Assembly (NCBI GenBank): GCA_009705435.1
Contig: WLTJ01000100.1
Location: 1-6,317 of the forward strand
DNA: 6,317 bases
Reading direction: 5' to 3'
Source: Actinomycetota bacterium
GTDB taxonomy: Bacteria; Actinomycetota; Acidimicrobiia; Acidimicrobiales; Ilumatobacteraceae
Shown: one piece after another, positions 1 through 5,154 of the stretch
Layout of the letters: the number at the start of each line of letters is the position of its first letter
Numbering within the stretch: position 1 is the stretch's first letter
The notes under the pieces: model-generated
What the model was told of the DNA's origin: nothing
Seen by the model: only the letters and a program-made list of their open reading frames with translations
Databases searched by the model: none
Program-made: the position numbers and the translations under genes

Positions 1-499
1 TCGGGTCAATCCAGCGAGATCCATCCCCCTCTGGCGGTTCACTCACCGCAAACAGCCCACCCGGAAGCAGAAGAGGGGCCGCATGCTCGGCTGTGTAGGT
101 CGGAGAGCCAAACCCACGAGATGTCACCGCCGCCCAGGTTCGACCCGGAAAACGAATGGGGAGATCAGCCACATCGGCCTCAATAACCTCCACCTGAGCC
201 TGAATTCCTAATCGTCCCACGAGGCGAACAAGCAGGTCTGTGCGCTTGGATCGACGATCAACCAGGGTCACCTGAATATCGGGGCAAGCCAAGGCAATCA
301 CTAAACCCGGGTCTCCGCCCCCAGAACCAAGATCAATCACGGTGTTGACCTTGCCGTTGAGGGCCTGAGCAAAGCCCATGGAATGATCAATCACCTGTTC
401 AAGTGGTCTATTCCCCAACATGCCGATGCGCTGGGCATCGCCCAGCGCATCCAACAACTTCTTTCGATTTTCTGGACTTAAGGCAGGGGCCGAGGACAT
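1..499 (-). CDS. rsmG: 16S rRNA (guanine-N7) methyltransferase RsmG (GidB), 3' end outside window
   Basis: RsmG is a cytoplasmic class I SAM-dependent methyltransferase; the family makes m7G527 in 16S rRNA. 166 codons are visible from ATG at 499, running off the left edge. Seen: the SAM-binding glycine motif DLGSGGGDPGL (about residues 56-66), an acidic strand end LVDRRSKR (79-86), and VTSRGFGSP (125-133) where RsmG has its 'SRAF' segment, followed by a PLLLPGG strand (142-148). Start chosen because AAGGTG lies 6 bases upstream (506-511) and jag ends 24 bases upstream. Odd: the N-terminal part is short and I do not see the WN...NLT segment of classical RsmG; only a DH (38-39) recalls the 'HilDS' motif. 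This resembles, from memory, RsmG-like proteins of Acidimicrobiia. Synteny after jag strongly supports the name; retained G527 specificity is inferred. Confidence 0.85.
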   Translation of the reverse strand, partial: MSSAPALSPENRKKLLDALGDAQRIGMLGNRPLEQVIDHSMGFAQALNGKVNTVIDLGSGGGDPGLVIALACPDIQVTLVDRRSKRTDLLVRLVGRLGIQAQVEVIEADVADLPIRFPGRTWAAVTSRGFGSPTYTAEHAAPLLLPGGLFAVSEPPEGDGSRWIDP

Positions 500-523
500 C
501 AGCCCCACCTTACGCTCAGTGGA

Positions 524-1351
524 CTATTCAGCAGCAGTTGCTGCTGCGGGGGAGATCACAACACGTCGGTTGGGGTCTTCGCCTTCAGAATGAGTCGCAA
601 TATCTGTGCGTCCAGTCAATGCGTCGTGGACGATCTTGCGATCGGGCGATGGCATCGCTTCCAGAGCTCGTGCTGAACCACTGGCCACGACCTCATCGGC
701 AACTTGGGTAACGAAACGACTCAACGCTTCTTTACGCTTGGCCCGATAACCCCCGATATCAATGCGTAAACGGGTGTCATGATCGCCCATCCGCCGCTGA
801 CTAACAACGCGAGTGATGTCCTGAACTGCCTGCAAGGTGCTGCCACGTGGGCCAACCAGAAGGCCCAGGTCGCTACCGTTTAACTGGACTTCGATGTCGT
901 TACCGTCAATATTCACGGCTGTCTCGCCAGTGGCGCCCAAAGAGGCCGCTAAACCAATCAGGAACTTCTCGGCTTCTGCAGCAACCTGTGCTGGGTCGGC
1001 TGGGGGACCTTCTGGTCGTTCCCGGCGAGGACGATCGTTGTTTTCGCTGCTGTCGCTCATTTTCTTCTCCTGTTGACGTGGTTGTTTTGCACGAGGGGCG
1101 CGGGGTGCCCCTTCCGCTGACGGGGTGTCATCCTTGCGCGGACGACGGTCCCGGCGTTCGACTTTGGCGCGGGGGATACGTGGCTTGACTCGAGCACGAA
1201 CTCGGGCCTCGCCTCGAGTGCGCCCGAATAGCCCAGCTTTGGGCTCTTCTAAGATTTCAAATTCAGCTTCTTCATCCGCGACACCGAGACGATCGAGTGC
1301 AATGCTCTTAGCTTCTTCAATGGACTTACCGGTTGTTTCTACCCATTCCAT
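524..1351 (-). CDS. jag: Jag / KhpB (EloR-type) RNA-binding protein: Jag-N, KH-II and R3H domains
   Basis: This is a 275-residue cytoplasmic RNA-binding protein. Family members (Jag/KhpB/EloR) bind RNA, often with KhpA, and in Firmicutes affect cell elongation and division. Domains seen in order: Jag-N (1-52) with its signature KAGLFG (38-43); a basic, Pro/Arg-rich disordered linker (about 53-125); a KH-II domain (about 126-200) whose nucleic-acid loop is GPRG (167-170); and an R3H domain (about 205-268) with R238-x3-H242 and the segment SEGEDPNRRVVI. The ATG at 1351 has AGGA 6 bases upstream. It lies 51 bases after yidC and 24 before rsmG, the usual yidC-jag-rsmG order. Odd: a second strong start sits in the linker at Met98. 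From memory, the mycobacterial homologue (Rv3920c) lacks Jag-N, so the long form is notable for an actinobacterium. The C-terminus is Ala-rich. Confidence 0.93.
   Translation of the reverse strand: MEWVETTGKSIEEAKSIALDRLGVADEEAEFEILEEPKAGLFGRTRGEARVRARVKPRIPRAKVERRDRRPRKDDTPSAEGAPRAPRAKQPRQQEKKMSDSSENNDRPRRERPEGPPADPAQVAAEAEKFLIGLAASLGATGETAVNIDGNDIEVQLNGSDLGLLVGPRGSTLQAVQDITRVVSQRRMGDHDTRLRIDIGGYRAKRKEALSRFVTQVADEVVASGSARALEAMPSPDRKIVHDALTGRTDIATHSEGEDPNRRVVISPAAATAAE
1058..1071 (-). promoter_or_regulatory. internal ribosome binding site and ATG within jag
   Basis: On the minus strand AGGAG (1071-1067) is followed after 6 bases by an in-frame ATG (1060-1058), Met98 of Jag. It sits at the end of the disordered linker, just before the KH domain. 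Initiation here would give a 178-residue KH-R3H protein (1060 to 524). The pairing with 16S rRNA looks better than that of the full-length start. Use in vivo is inferred. Confidence 0.5.
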
Positions 1352-1402
1352 GGGAATTCCTGCTTTCTATTCTGACGTGAGATCGATTGAGTTGGAGTTT
1401 GA

Positions 1403-2395
1403 TCAGCCGCGTGGCGGCTTGGGATGGCGTGACGTACCCGAAGGTTTCGGACGATTAGGTGGCGTGGCCTTACCTTTAGCCGGAGTTGACCCACCCTTGG
1501 GTGGGGTGACTCGCTTGCTCACGATTGGCTTGGGGCCAGCCTTCGGTTGCTCCTTGGCTTTGGCGAGGTCTTTTTTCATTTGACCGAACATGCCGCCGCC
1601 GCCAACATCGTCCTTGGCTAATTCGCGCGCTTTGGCTCCAGCAGCTTGGGCTTGACTACCGAGTGAATCATCACCTTTATAGAAGCGGCGGGTGATATAT
1701 GACTGTTGCGCAATACGTACAATCGTCTGCGCAAAGTAGTAAACGACCAGCGCTACAGGGAAAAAGAATTGGAAGACGCCGAAAAATACTGGCAGATACT
1801 GCATCAATTTCTGTTGCGAGGCCGACATCGTCGGAGACACCGTACGACTAGCTATCATCCGTTGTTGGACGAAATACAGACCCATCAAAGCCACAACTAG
1901 TAAGGCATAGATAACACCCGTTGCGGCATTTTCTTGAATTGCCTTCACTGGAGTGAGGGACAGATCGAGCCCAAGAGAACGCATTTCGGTCTTGCCCAGC
2001 AAACTTGTATACAGCTCGCCGGTTTTTGAGATGTAGTCCGGATCAAAGGTGCCATCAGCCGTTTTCTTGGTGAGACCATGCAGAACTCGGAACATAATCA
2101 AGAAAATCGGCATCTGAGCCAAAAGTGGCAGACATGAAGCCAATGGGTTGACTTTGTGCTCCTGGTAGAGCTTCATCATTTCTTCGTTAAGTTTCTGGCG
2201 ATCATTGCGATGTTGTTGTTGCAGTCGCTTCATTTCTGGCTGAACCTTCTGCATCTCCAACATTGACTTTGTGCTCTTCAGTGTGAGCGGGAAAATCAAC
2301 ATCATGATGACCACGGCGACTAGGGCAATGGCCGCGGTGTAGTCCGATGTGAGGTTGTAGAACTGACTTACGAGCCAGGCTGCTGCTTGGAACAT
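1403..2395 (-). CDS. yidC: YidC/Oxa1-family membrane protein insertase
   Basis: YidC inserts and folds membrane proteins in the cytoplasmic membrane, alone or with SecYEG. The 330-residue protein is the short Gram-positive type without the large periplasmic domain. Seen: a first helix (about 20-38); the cytoplasmic coiled-coil hairpin (about 42-85) with QPEMKRLQQ and DRQKLNEEMMKLYQEHKVNP; the helix LPLLAQMPIFLIMF (89-102); an exported loop (about 108-157); helices at about 158-176 and 198-226; and a basic Lys/Pro/Gly-rich tail (about 240-330) that may contact ribosomes. The ATG at 2395 lies one base after the yidD stop, with AAAGGTG 7 bases upstream, suggesting translational coupling. Odd: by eye the groove arginine of the first core helix (E. 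coli R366, Bacillus SpoIIIJ R72) aligns with Met31 in VIMMLIFPL. No N-terminal lipobox is evident. Family assignment is secure. Confidence 0.95.
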   Translation of the reverse strand: MFQAAAWLVSQFYNLTSDYTAAIALVAVVIMMLIFPLTLKSTKSMLEMQKVQPEMKRLQQQHRNDRQKLNEEMMKLYQEHKVNPLASCLPLLAQMPIFLIMFRVLHGLTKKTADGTFDPDYISKTGELYTSLLGKTEMRSLGLDLSLTPVKAIQENAATGVIYALLVVALMGLYFVQQRMIASRTVSPTMSASQQKLMQYLPVFFGVFQFFFPVALVVYYFAQTIVRIAQQSYITRRFYKGDDSLGSQAQAAGAKARELAKDDVGGGGMFGQMKKDLAKAKEQPKAGPKPIVSKRVTPPKGGSTPAKGKATPPNRPKPSGTSRHPKPPRG

Positions 2396-2396
2396 G

Positions 2397-2672
2397 TCAC
2401 GACACCTTTCCGGTGGGCTGAATATGGTTTATCTGTGCACAGTGGGCATCGTGTTGATGCCTAGGTTCTGGAACTGGATCAAAGCCGGACGCACCAAATG
2501 GGCGGCAGCGCACAAGTCGACGGAGAGTCAACCATGAACCGCTACGCGCCCCATGAATGTCAATCGCCTCTTTGGCGTACTGCGAGCAACTTGGGGTGAA
2601 GCGACACGGTGAAGGACGACCTTCACGTGCTAGTTGGTACCAGTTTATGCCTTTTAATAGGTAAGATTTCAT
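2397..2672 (-). CDS. yidD: membrane protein insertion efficiency factor YidD
   Basis: YidD is a small membrane-associated protein that aids YidC-dependent insertion of inner-membrane proteins. From ATG at 2672 it has 91 residues: an amphipathic N-terminal helix (about 1-16), the family motif CRFTPSCSQYA (23-33), H40-G41, a GSWLTLRRLVRCRPFG stretch (45-60) and GFDPVPE (63-69). Three cysteines (23, 29, 56) fall at family positions. The tail after DPVP is short and His-rich. Start choice: Met at 2672 gives the family's usual lead of about 22 residues before the first Cys and begins 13 bases after the rnpA stop, but its ribosome site is poor, since GGAG lies 20 bases away. An in-frame ATG at 2714 would add 14 residues and overlap rnpA by 29 bases. 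Translation is probably coupled to rnpA upstream and yidC downstream. Confidence 0.9.
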   Translation of the reverse strand: MKSYLLKGINWYQLAREGRPSPCRFTPSCSQYAKEAIDIHGARSGSWLTLRRLVRCRPFGASGFDPVPEPRHQHDAHCAQINHIQPTGKVS

Positions 2673-2685
2673 AACGGAATCACTT

Positions 2686-3009
2686 TTAAACACTCCATTT
2701 GCTGGCAAGACCATCGACCGCAGAACGCAAGTCGGTCAAAGTGATCGACTCCGCTGGGCGGGTTAAGCCGATGAGATACAAACCGGGCCTCATTTCAGGA
2801 GTTGCGTGACGCAGCACTTCACGTAACTGCCGTCGGACGCGATTGCGCTTCACTGCTGTTCCAGCAGTGCGACCAATAGCGAAGGCCACATGGGGCCCAT
2901 CAAGAGCAGAGTCCGACAACATCACGCACCAAACAACTCCACTACGAACTCGGATTCCTTGGCGACGTAATCGCGCAAATCCGGCTCGACCGTGAAGTCG
3001 TTTGATCAA
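2686..3009 (-). CDS. rnpA: ribonuclease P protein component
   Basis: This is the protein subunit of RNase P, a cytoplasmic ribonucleoprotein that removes 5' leaders from precursor tRNAs; the subunit helps bind the leader and Mg2+ at the catalytic RNA. The 107-residue protein, usual for the family, begins with a LHGRAGFARLRRQG segment (5-18) typical of RnpA N-termini and has the family 'RNR' signature KRNRVRRQLRE (54-64) after AIGRTAGTAV (44-53). The start is TTG at 3009, overlapping the rpmH stop by 4 bases (TTGA). No good Shine-Dalgarno sequence or alternative ATG/GTG lies close by, so translation is probably coupled to rpmH. The rpmH-rnpA pair is among the most conserved bacterial gene neighbourhoods. 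Confidence 0.94.
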   Translation of the reverse strand: MIKRLHGRAGFARLRRQGIRVRSGVVWCVMLSDSALDGPHVAFAIGRTAGTAVKRNRVRRQLREVLRHATPEMRPGLYLIGLTRPAESITLTDLRSAVDGLASKWSV

Positions 3010-3140
3010 GCCGACAGCTTCTTGCGGCCCTTCAGGCGACGGGCTTTCAAAACTGCTCGCCCGGCGCGGGTGGACATACGAGCGCGGAAGCCATGTTTGG
3101 CTGAACGGCGCTTCTGATTAGGTTGGTACGTACGCTTCAT
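3006..3140 (-). CDS. rpmH: 50S ribosomal protein L34
   Basis: L34 is a very basic protein of the large ribosomal subunit that binds 23S rRNA. The reading frame of 44 codons plus stop starts MKRTYQPNQKRR and continues SAKHGFRARMSTRAGR (13-28) and a Lys/Arg-rich end KARRLKGRKKLSA (32-44). This matches the family almost position for position, and 44 residues is within its usual length. The ATG at 3140 has GAGG (3151-3148) 7 bases upstream. It is the first gene of the leftward cluster, divergent from dnaA. Its TGA overlaps the rnpA TTG start by 4 bases. Confidence 0.97.
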   Translation of the reverse strand: MKRTYQPNQKRRSAKHGFRARMSTRAGRAVLKARRLKGRKKLSA

Positions 3141-3325
3141 GCAAAATCCTCAATTCCTGGTGGCGCCCCATCCGGGCGAGAAACACCTGGTAGTGACTAC
3201 TATTCAGCCTCCTTGACAACCTTCGCCCCACGCTGGTGGAACGCAACTCGTCAAGCGCTTATGGGCAGGCTACGGCCTAAAGGCCAATAGGGGCAACCCT
3301 GACACGCGAATCCCCTCTTTACGGA

Positions 3326-3334
3326 TTATCCACA
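3326..3334 (+). promoter_or_regulatory. DnaA box, TTATCCACA (perfect)
   Basis: The sequence is an exact match to the consensus TTATCCACA. It lies 160 bases upstream of the dnaA start and about 60 bases before the candidate dnaA -35 element. DnaA bound here could act in autoregulation or as part of an upstream origin subregion (inference). Confidence 0.8.
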
Positions 3335-3372
3335 GCCTGCTAAGGTGTCTATTCCCTTACGAATGCTCTCAC

Positions 3373-3394
3373 GTTCAACCCTCCTCGGTTGACC
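3373..3394. repeat. inverted repeat overlapping the candidate dnaA -35
   Basis: TCAACC (3375-3380) and GGTTGA (3387-3392) are perfect 6-base inverted arms around CTCCTC. One mismatched pair and one further matching pair (3373/3394) extend them. The right arm contains the TTGACC used as the candidate -35. It could be an operator or a chance palindrome. Confidence 0.4.
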
Positions 3395-3417
3395 ATTGAG
3401 GCAGGTCAGGGTATCTA
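3389..3417 (+). promoter_or_regulatory. candidate dnaA promoter
   Basis: TTGACC (3389-3394) matches the -35 consensus at five of six positions. A 17-base spacer follows, then TATCTA (3412-3417) as a poor -10. Transcription would begin at about 3424, giving a leader of about 70 bases that holds the DnaA-box cluster. This is based on motif spacing only. Confidence 0.35.
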
Positions 3418-3433
3418 AATTCATCCCACCGTA

Positions 3434-3442
3434 TTGTCCACA
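3434..3442 (+). promoter_or_regulatory. DnaA box, TTGTCCACA
   Basis: This is an exact TTGTCCACA, a common high-affinity form in actinobacteria. It starts the cluster of three boxes ahead of dnaA. The bases 3437-3451 form a perfect 7-base-arm palindrome TCCACAA-G-TTGTGGA shared with the next, weaker box. DnaA binding here could repress dnaA transcription. Confidence 0.75.
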
Positions 3443-3445
3443 AGT

Positions 3446-3454
3446 TGTGGATTG
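3446..3454 (-). promoter_or_regulatory. weak DnaA box, CAATCCACA
   Basis: On the minus strand this reads CAATCCACA, two mismatches from TTATCCACA. The same variant recurs at 5082-5090 in oriC, which makes a real low-affinity site more likely. It faces the box at 3434-3442. Confidence 0.4.
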
Positions 3455-3457
3455 ATC

Positions 3458-3466
3458 TGTGGACAA
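3458..3466 (-). promoter_or_regulatory. DnaA box, TTGTCCACA
   Basis: This is an exact TTGTCCACA on the minus strand, in inverted orientation to the box at 3434-3442 with 15 bases between them. It ends 14 bases before the dnaA Shine-Dalgarno sequence, so bound DnaA would lie across the early transcribed region. Confidence 0.75.
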
Positions 3467-3493
3467 CATACCTATTTTTTGAAGGAGTAGCAG

Positions 3494-4894
3494 GTGGAAC
3501 ATACTGATGACTTGTGGACAGCGGTTTCGCAACTGCTTCGCGCCCAAGTCTCGGATGCCGTCTGGTATTCCACTTTCAATGATGTGCACTCGTTGCCCGA
3601 CGATCAGAACACCTTGCGTTTGGCTGTTCCCAGTGGAACCGTGCGCGACAAGATCACATCGCGTTATCTCCCAATTGTTCTCGATGCCCTGACTGAACTT
3701 GGTGCCGGTTCATTGAAATTGGTTGTCGATGTTGTGGCCCCCGACGAAAAAGTTGCGGATTCATCCATCGACACGGATGTCACCCCGCGGCAGAACACAA
3801 AAAATCCGTCAAAGGGCGGGTCAAAGAACTCGGAACCCACAATTACCAGTGTTGAAGAAATGGGTATACGGGCCGGATTGAACCCGCGCTACACCTTTGA
3901 GACTTTCGTTAAAGGGGCATCCAACAGTTTCGCTTTGGCGGCAGCACAACGGGTTGCCGAAACCCCAGCGCGCTCCTATAACCCGCTCTTCGTCTATGGG
4001 TCAGCCGGGCTTGGTAAAACCCATCTCCTGCATGCCATCGGCCATTACGTACTCCAGAACTACAGCCACTACCAGGTGCGATACATCACTACGGAAACTT
4101 TCCTGAACGAGTATGTGGACGGAATTCGTAACAACACGATCGCCAATTTCAAGCGTCGCTATCGTGATATCGACGTCCTGCTGATTGATGACATTCAGTT
4201 CATGGAGGCAAAAGAGGGACTGCAGGAAGAGTTTTTCCACACCTTCAACACCCTTCACGGGGCAAACAAACAAATTGTTATTTCTTCGGACCGAGTCCCT
4301 GACGCCATACCAAACTTAGAGGACCGCCTTATCGGCCGTTTCCGTTGGGGTTTGATTACAGATGTTCAGCCCCCAGATCTAGAAACGCGGCTAGCGATTT
4401 TGCGAAATAAAGCCGAACGCGACGGCACCTTCGTGCCAGCAGACGTCCTTGAACACATTGCCTCGCGAGTCAGCACCAACATTCGTGAACTCGAGGGCGC
4501 CCTCATTCGAGTGAGTGCCTACTCAAGTTTGAATCGCGTTGACATGACAGTGGCGCAAGCTGAAAGGCTTCTCGAGGACCTCTTGCCCAGTAGTTCTCCG
4601 AAAAACCGCACCGACGATGAACTACTCGCCGAAATCGCTCGATTTCTCGGCTTCACGGTTGAAGCATTACGCGGCAAGAGTCGCCAGCGACCTCTAGTGT
4701 CGGCGCGACAAGAGGCAATGTATGTCTTTCGCGAACTTACTGACCTCTCATATCCAGCCATTGCCCGACTCTTCGGCGGCCGTGACCACACCACGGTGAT
4801 TCATGCCGTTGACAAAATCACGCGCTTGATGGTGGAACGCAACGAAACCTACGACCAGGTCACAAGTCTGGTCAAGACGCTGAAATTAGGTTAA
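3494..4894 (+). CDS. dnaA: chromosomal replication initiator protein DnaA
   Basis: DnaA is the AAA+ ATPase that binds DnaA boxes, assembles at oriC, melts the DNA and recruits the helicase; it also regulates its own gene. It has 466 residues, close to E. coli (467). Domain I is about 1-80, with W8 in a conserved position; domain II is a hydrophilic linker (about 83-118). Domain III carries Walker A GSAGLGKT (169-176), Walker B LLIDDIQF (229-236), sensor 1 around ISSDR (263-267), the arginine finger R282 in LIGRFRWGL and sensor 2 R331 in NIRELEGAL. Domain IV has R397, equivalent to E. coli R399 in the minor groove, and the signature GGRDHTTVIHA (428-438) with base-reading D431, H432 and T433. 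The start is GTG at 3494, with GAAGGAG (3481-3487) 6 bases upstream. Nothing essential is missing. Boxes at 3434-3466 suggest autoregulation. Confidence 0.98.
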   Translation: MEHTDDLWTAVSQLLRAQVSDAVWYSTFNDVHSLPDDQNTLRLAVPSGTVRDKITSRYLPIVLDALTELGAGSLKLVVDVVAPDEKVADSSIDTDVTPRQNTKNPSKGGSKNSEPTITSVEEMGIRAGLNPRYTFETFVKGASNSFALAAAQRVAETPARSYNPLFVYGSAGLGKTHLLHAIGHYVLQNYSHYQVRYITTETFLNEYVDGIRNNTIANFKRRYRDIDVLLIDDIQFMEAKEGLQEEFFHTFNTLHGANKQIVISSDRVPDAIPNLEDRLIGRFRWGLITDVQPPDLETRLAILRNKAERDGTFVPADVLEHIASRVSTNIRELEGALIRVSAYSSLNRVDMTVAQAERLLEDLLPSSSPKNRTDDELLAEIARFLGFTVEALRGKSRQRPLVSARQEAMYVFRELTDLSYPAIARLFGGRDHTTVIHAVDKITRLMVERNETYDQVTSLVKTLKLG

Positions 4895-4924
4895 GTCAAT
4901 GTCTCTGCGCAGTGGTATCAACAA

Positions 4925-4947
4925 CATGTTCACAACCCTTGTGCATG
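4925..4947. repeat. bulged hairpin after dnaA stop
   Basis: CATG (4925-4928) and CACAA (4931-4935) can pair with TTGTG (4939-4943) and CATG (4944-4947), leaving a TT bulge and a CCC loop. No T-run follows, so a classic terminator is unlikely. It overlaps a poor DnaA-box match, ATGTTCACA (4926-4934). It may be a transcript-end structure or chance. Confidence 0.35.
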
Positions 4948-4960
4948 ACGATGATCAGCA

Positions 4961-4969
4961 TGTGGAGAA
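4961..4969 (-). promoter_or_regulatory. DnaA box, TTCTCCACA (one mismatch)
   Basis: The minus strand reads TTCTCCACA, one mismatch from TTATCCACA at position 3. It pairs in opposite orientation with the box at 4977-4985, 7 bases apart. Confidence 0.55.
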
Positions 4970-4976
4970 CTCGAAG

Positions 4977-4985
4977 TTATCCACC
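4977..4985 (+). promoter_or_regulatory. DnaA box, TTATCCACC (one mismatch)
   Basis: TTATCCACC differs from the consensus only at the last base. It lies in the dnaA-proximal half of oriC. Confidence 0.55.
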
Positions 4986-5021
4986 ACCCCACCCGTGGGT
5001 CATACTTTGAGTGTGCATACT

Positions 5022-5030
5022 TGTGGACAA
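5022..5030 (-). promoter_or_regulatory. DnaA box, TTGTCCACA
   Basis: This is an exact TTGTCCACA on the minus strand in the middle of oriC, identical to the two strong boxes upstream of dnaA. Confidence 0.75.
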
Positions 5031-5074
5031 CTAGGCGCGGGCAAATACCTTGAACACGCTGGGCAAAGAAGTCC

Positions 5075-5083
5075 TTATCCACA
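5075..5083 (+). promoter_or_regulatory. DnaA box, TTATCCACA (perfect)
   Basis: This exact consensus box on the plus strand points toward the AT-rich segment and dnaN. It is the likely anchor of the unwinding module, because another box and DnaA-trio-like triplets follow it directly. Confidence 0.82.
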
Positions 5084-5090
5084 ATCCACA
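5082..5090 (+). promoter_or_regulatory. weak DnaA box, CAATCCACA, overlapping the perfect box
   Basis: ATCCACA is repeated perfectly in tandem (5077-5083 and 5084-5090), creating a second box two bases off consensus that shares two bases with the first. Same-direction adjacent boxes are typical of the DnaA-loading side of an unwinding element. Confidence 0.5.
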
Positions 5091-5140
5091 GCTCTTATTA
5101 CTAGAACTATCTTAAATCATCATCAGACCGTGTTAACAAG
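5091..5140. other. candidate DNA unwinding element with DnaA-trio triplets
   Basis: After a GCTC patch (5091-5094) the top strand reads TTA TTA CTA GAA CTA (5095-5109). The complementary strand therefore reads 3'-AAT AAT GAT CTT GAT-5', resembling the DnaA-trio repeats known from Bacillus subtilis. Bases 5091-5120 contain only 8 G/C. The order box, GC patch, trios, AT-rich DNA fits a basal unwinding module. Function is inferred. Confidence 0.6.
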
Positions 5141-5154
5141 TAGGGAGTCCCGTC

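Larger units (their letters stand above)
3141..3493. promoter_or_regulatory. divergent rpmH/dnaA control region
   Basis: This 353-base non-coding region separates two divergent gene clusters, so it must hold promoters for both. Next to rpmH lies a GC hairpin, CGCCC/GGGCG (3164-3178), in the likely leader; it has no T-run, so it is not a terminator. I could not define a convincing rpmH promoter. Towards dnaA are a perfect DnaA box (3326-3334), a candidate promoter (3389-3417), an inverted repeat (3373-3394) and a DnaA-box cluster (3434-3466). In many bacteria this region forms part of a bipartite origin. Confidence 0.8.
4895..5154. other. oriC: chromosomal replication origin (oriC), dnaA-dnaN intergenic region
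   Basis: The 260 bases between dnaA and dnaN hold at least five DnaA boxes in both orientations (4961-4969, 4977-4985, 5022-5030, 5075-5083, 5082-5090) and an AT-rich segment beside dnaN. In many bacteria the functional origin lies in this interval. The candidate unwinding element is on the dnaN side, as in Bacillus. No convincing open reading frame lies inside. The region is short and has few boxes compared with Streptomyces, so the dnaA-upstream boxes may contribute. Confidence 0.9.

Noticed and set aside
403..711. Plus-strand open frame of 102 codons
   Set aside because: It is antisense to rsmG and jag, has no family resemblance, and both minus-strand genes are clearly real.
837..1583. 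Three overlapping plus-strand open frames
   Set aside because: They are shadows of jag and yidC, with low-complexity Arg/Ser-rich products and no credible ribosome sites.
3208..3214. AAGGAGG Shine-Dalgarno-like sequence on the minus strand upstream of rpmH
   Set aside because: No ATG, GTG or TTG at usable spacing; rpmH has its own site at 3148-3151.
3213..3218. Perfect -35 hexamer TTGACA on the plus strand
   Set aside because: No -10-like sequence at 16-18 bases; GC-rich DNA follows.
3274..3285. GGCC-TAAA-GGCC palindrome
   Set aside because: Only four pairs, no T-run and no link to a transcript end.
3326..3589. 87-codon minus-strand open frame
   Set aside because: It spans the DnaA-box cluster and the dnaA start; no recognisable protein.
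4991..5000. ACCC-GT-GGGT inverted repeat in oriC
   Set aside because: The loop of two bases is too small for a hairpin; likely chance.
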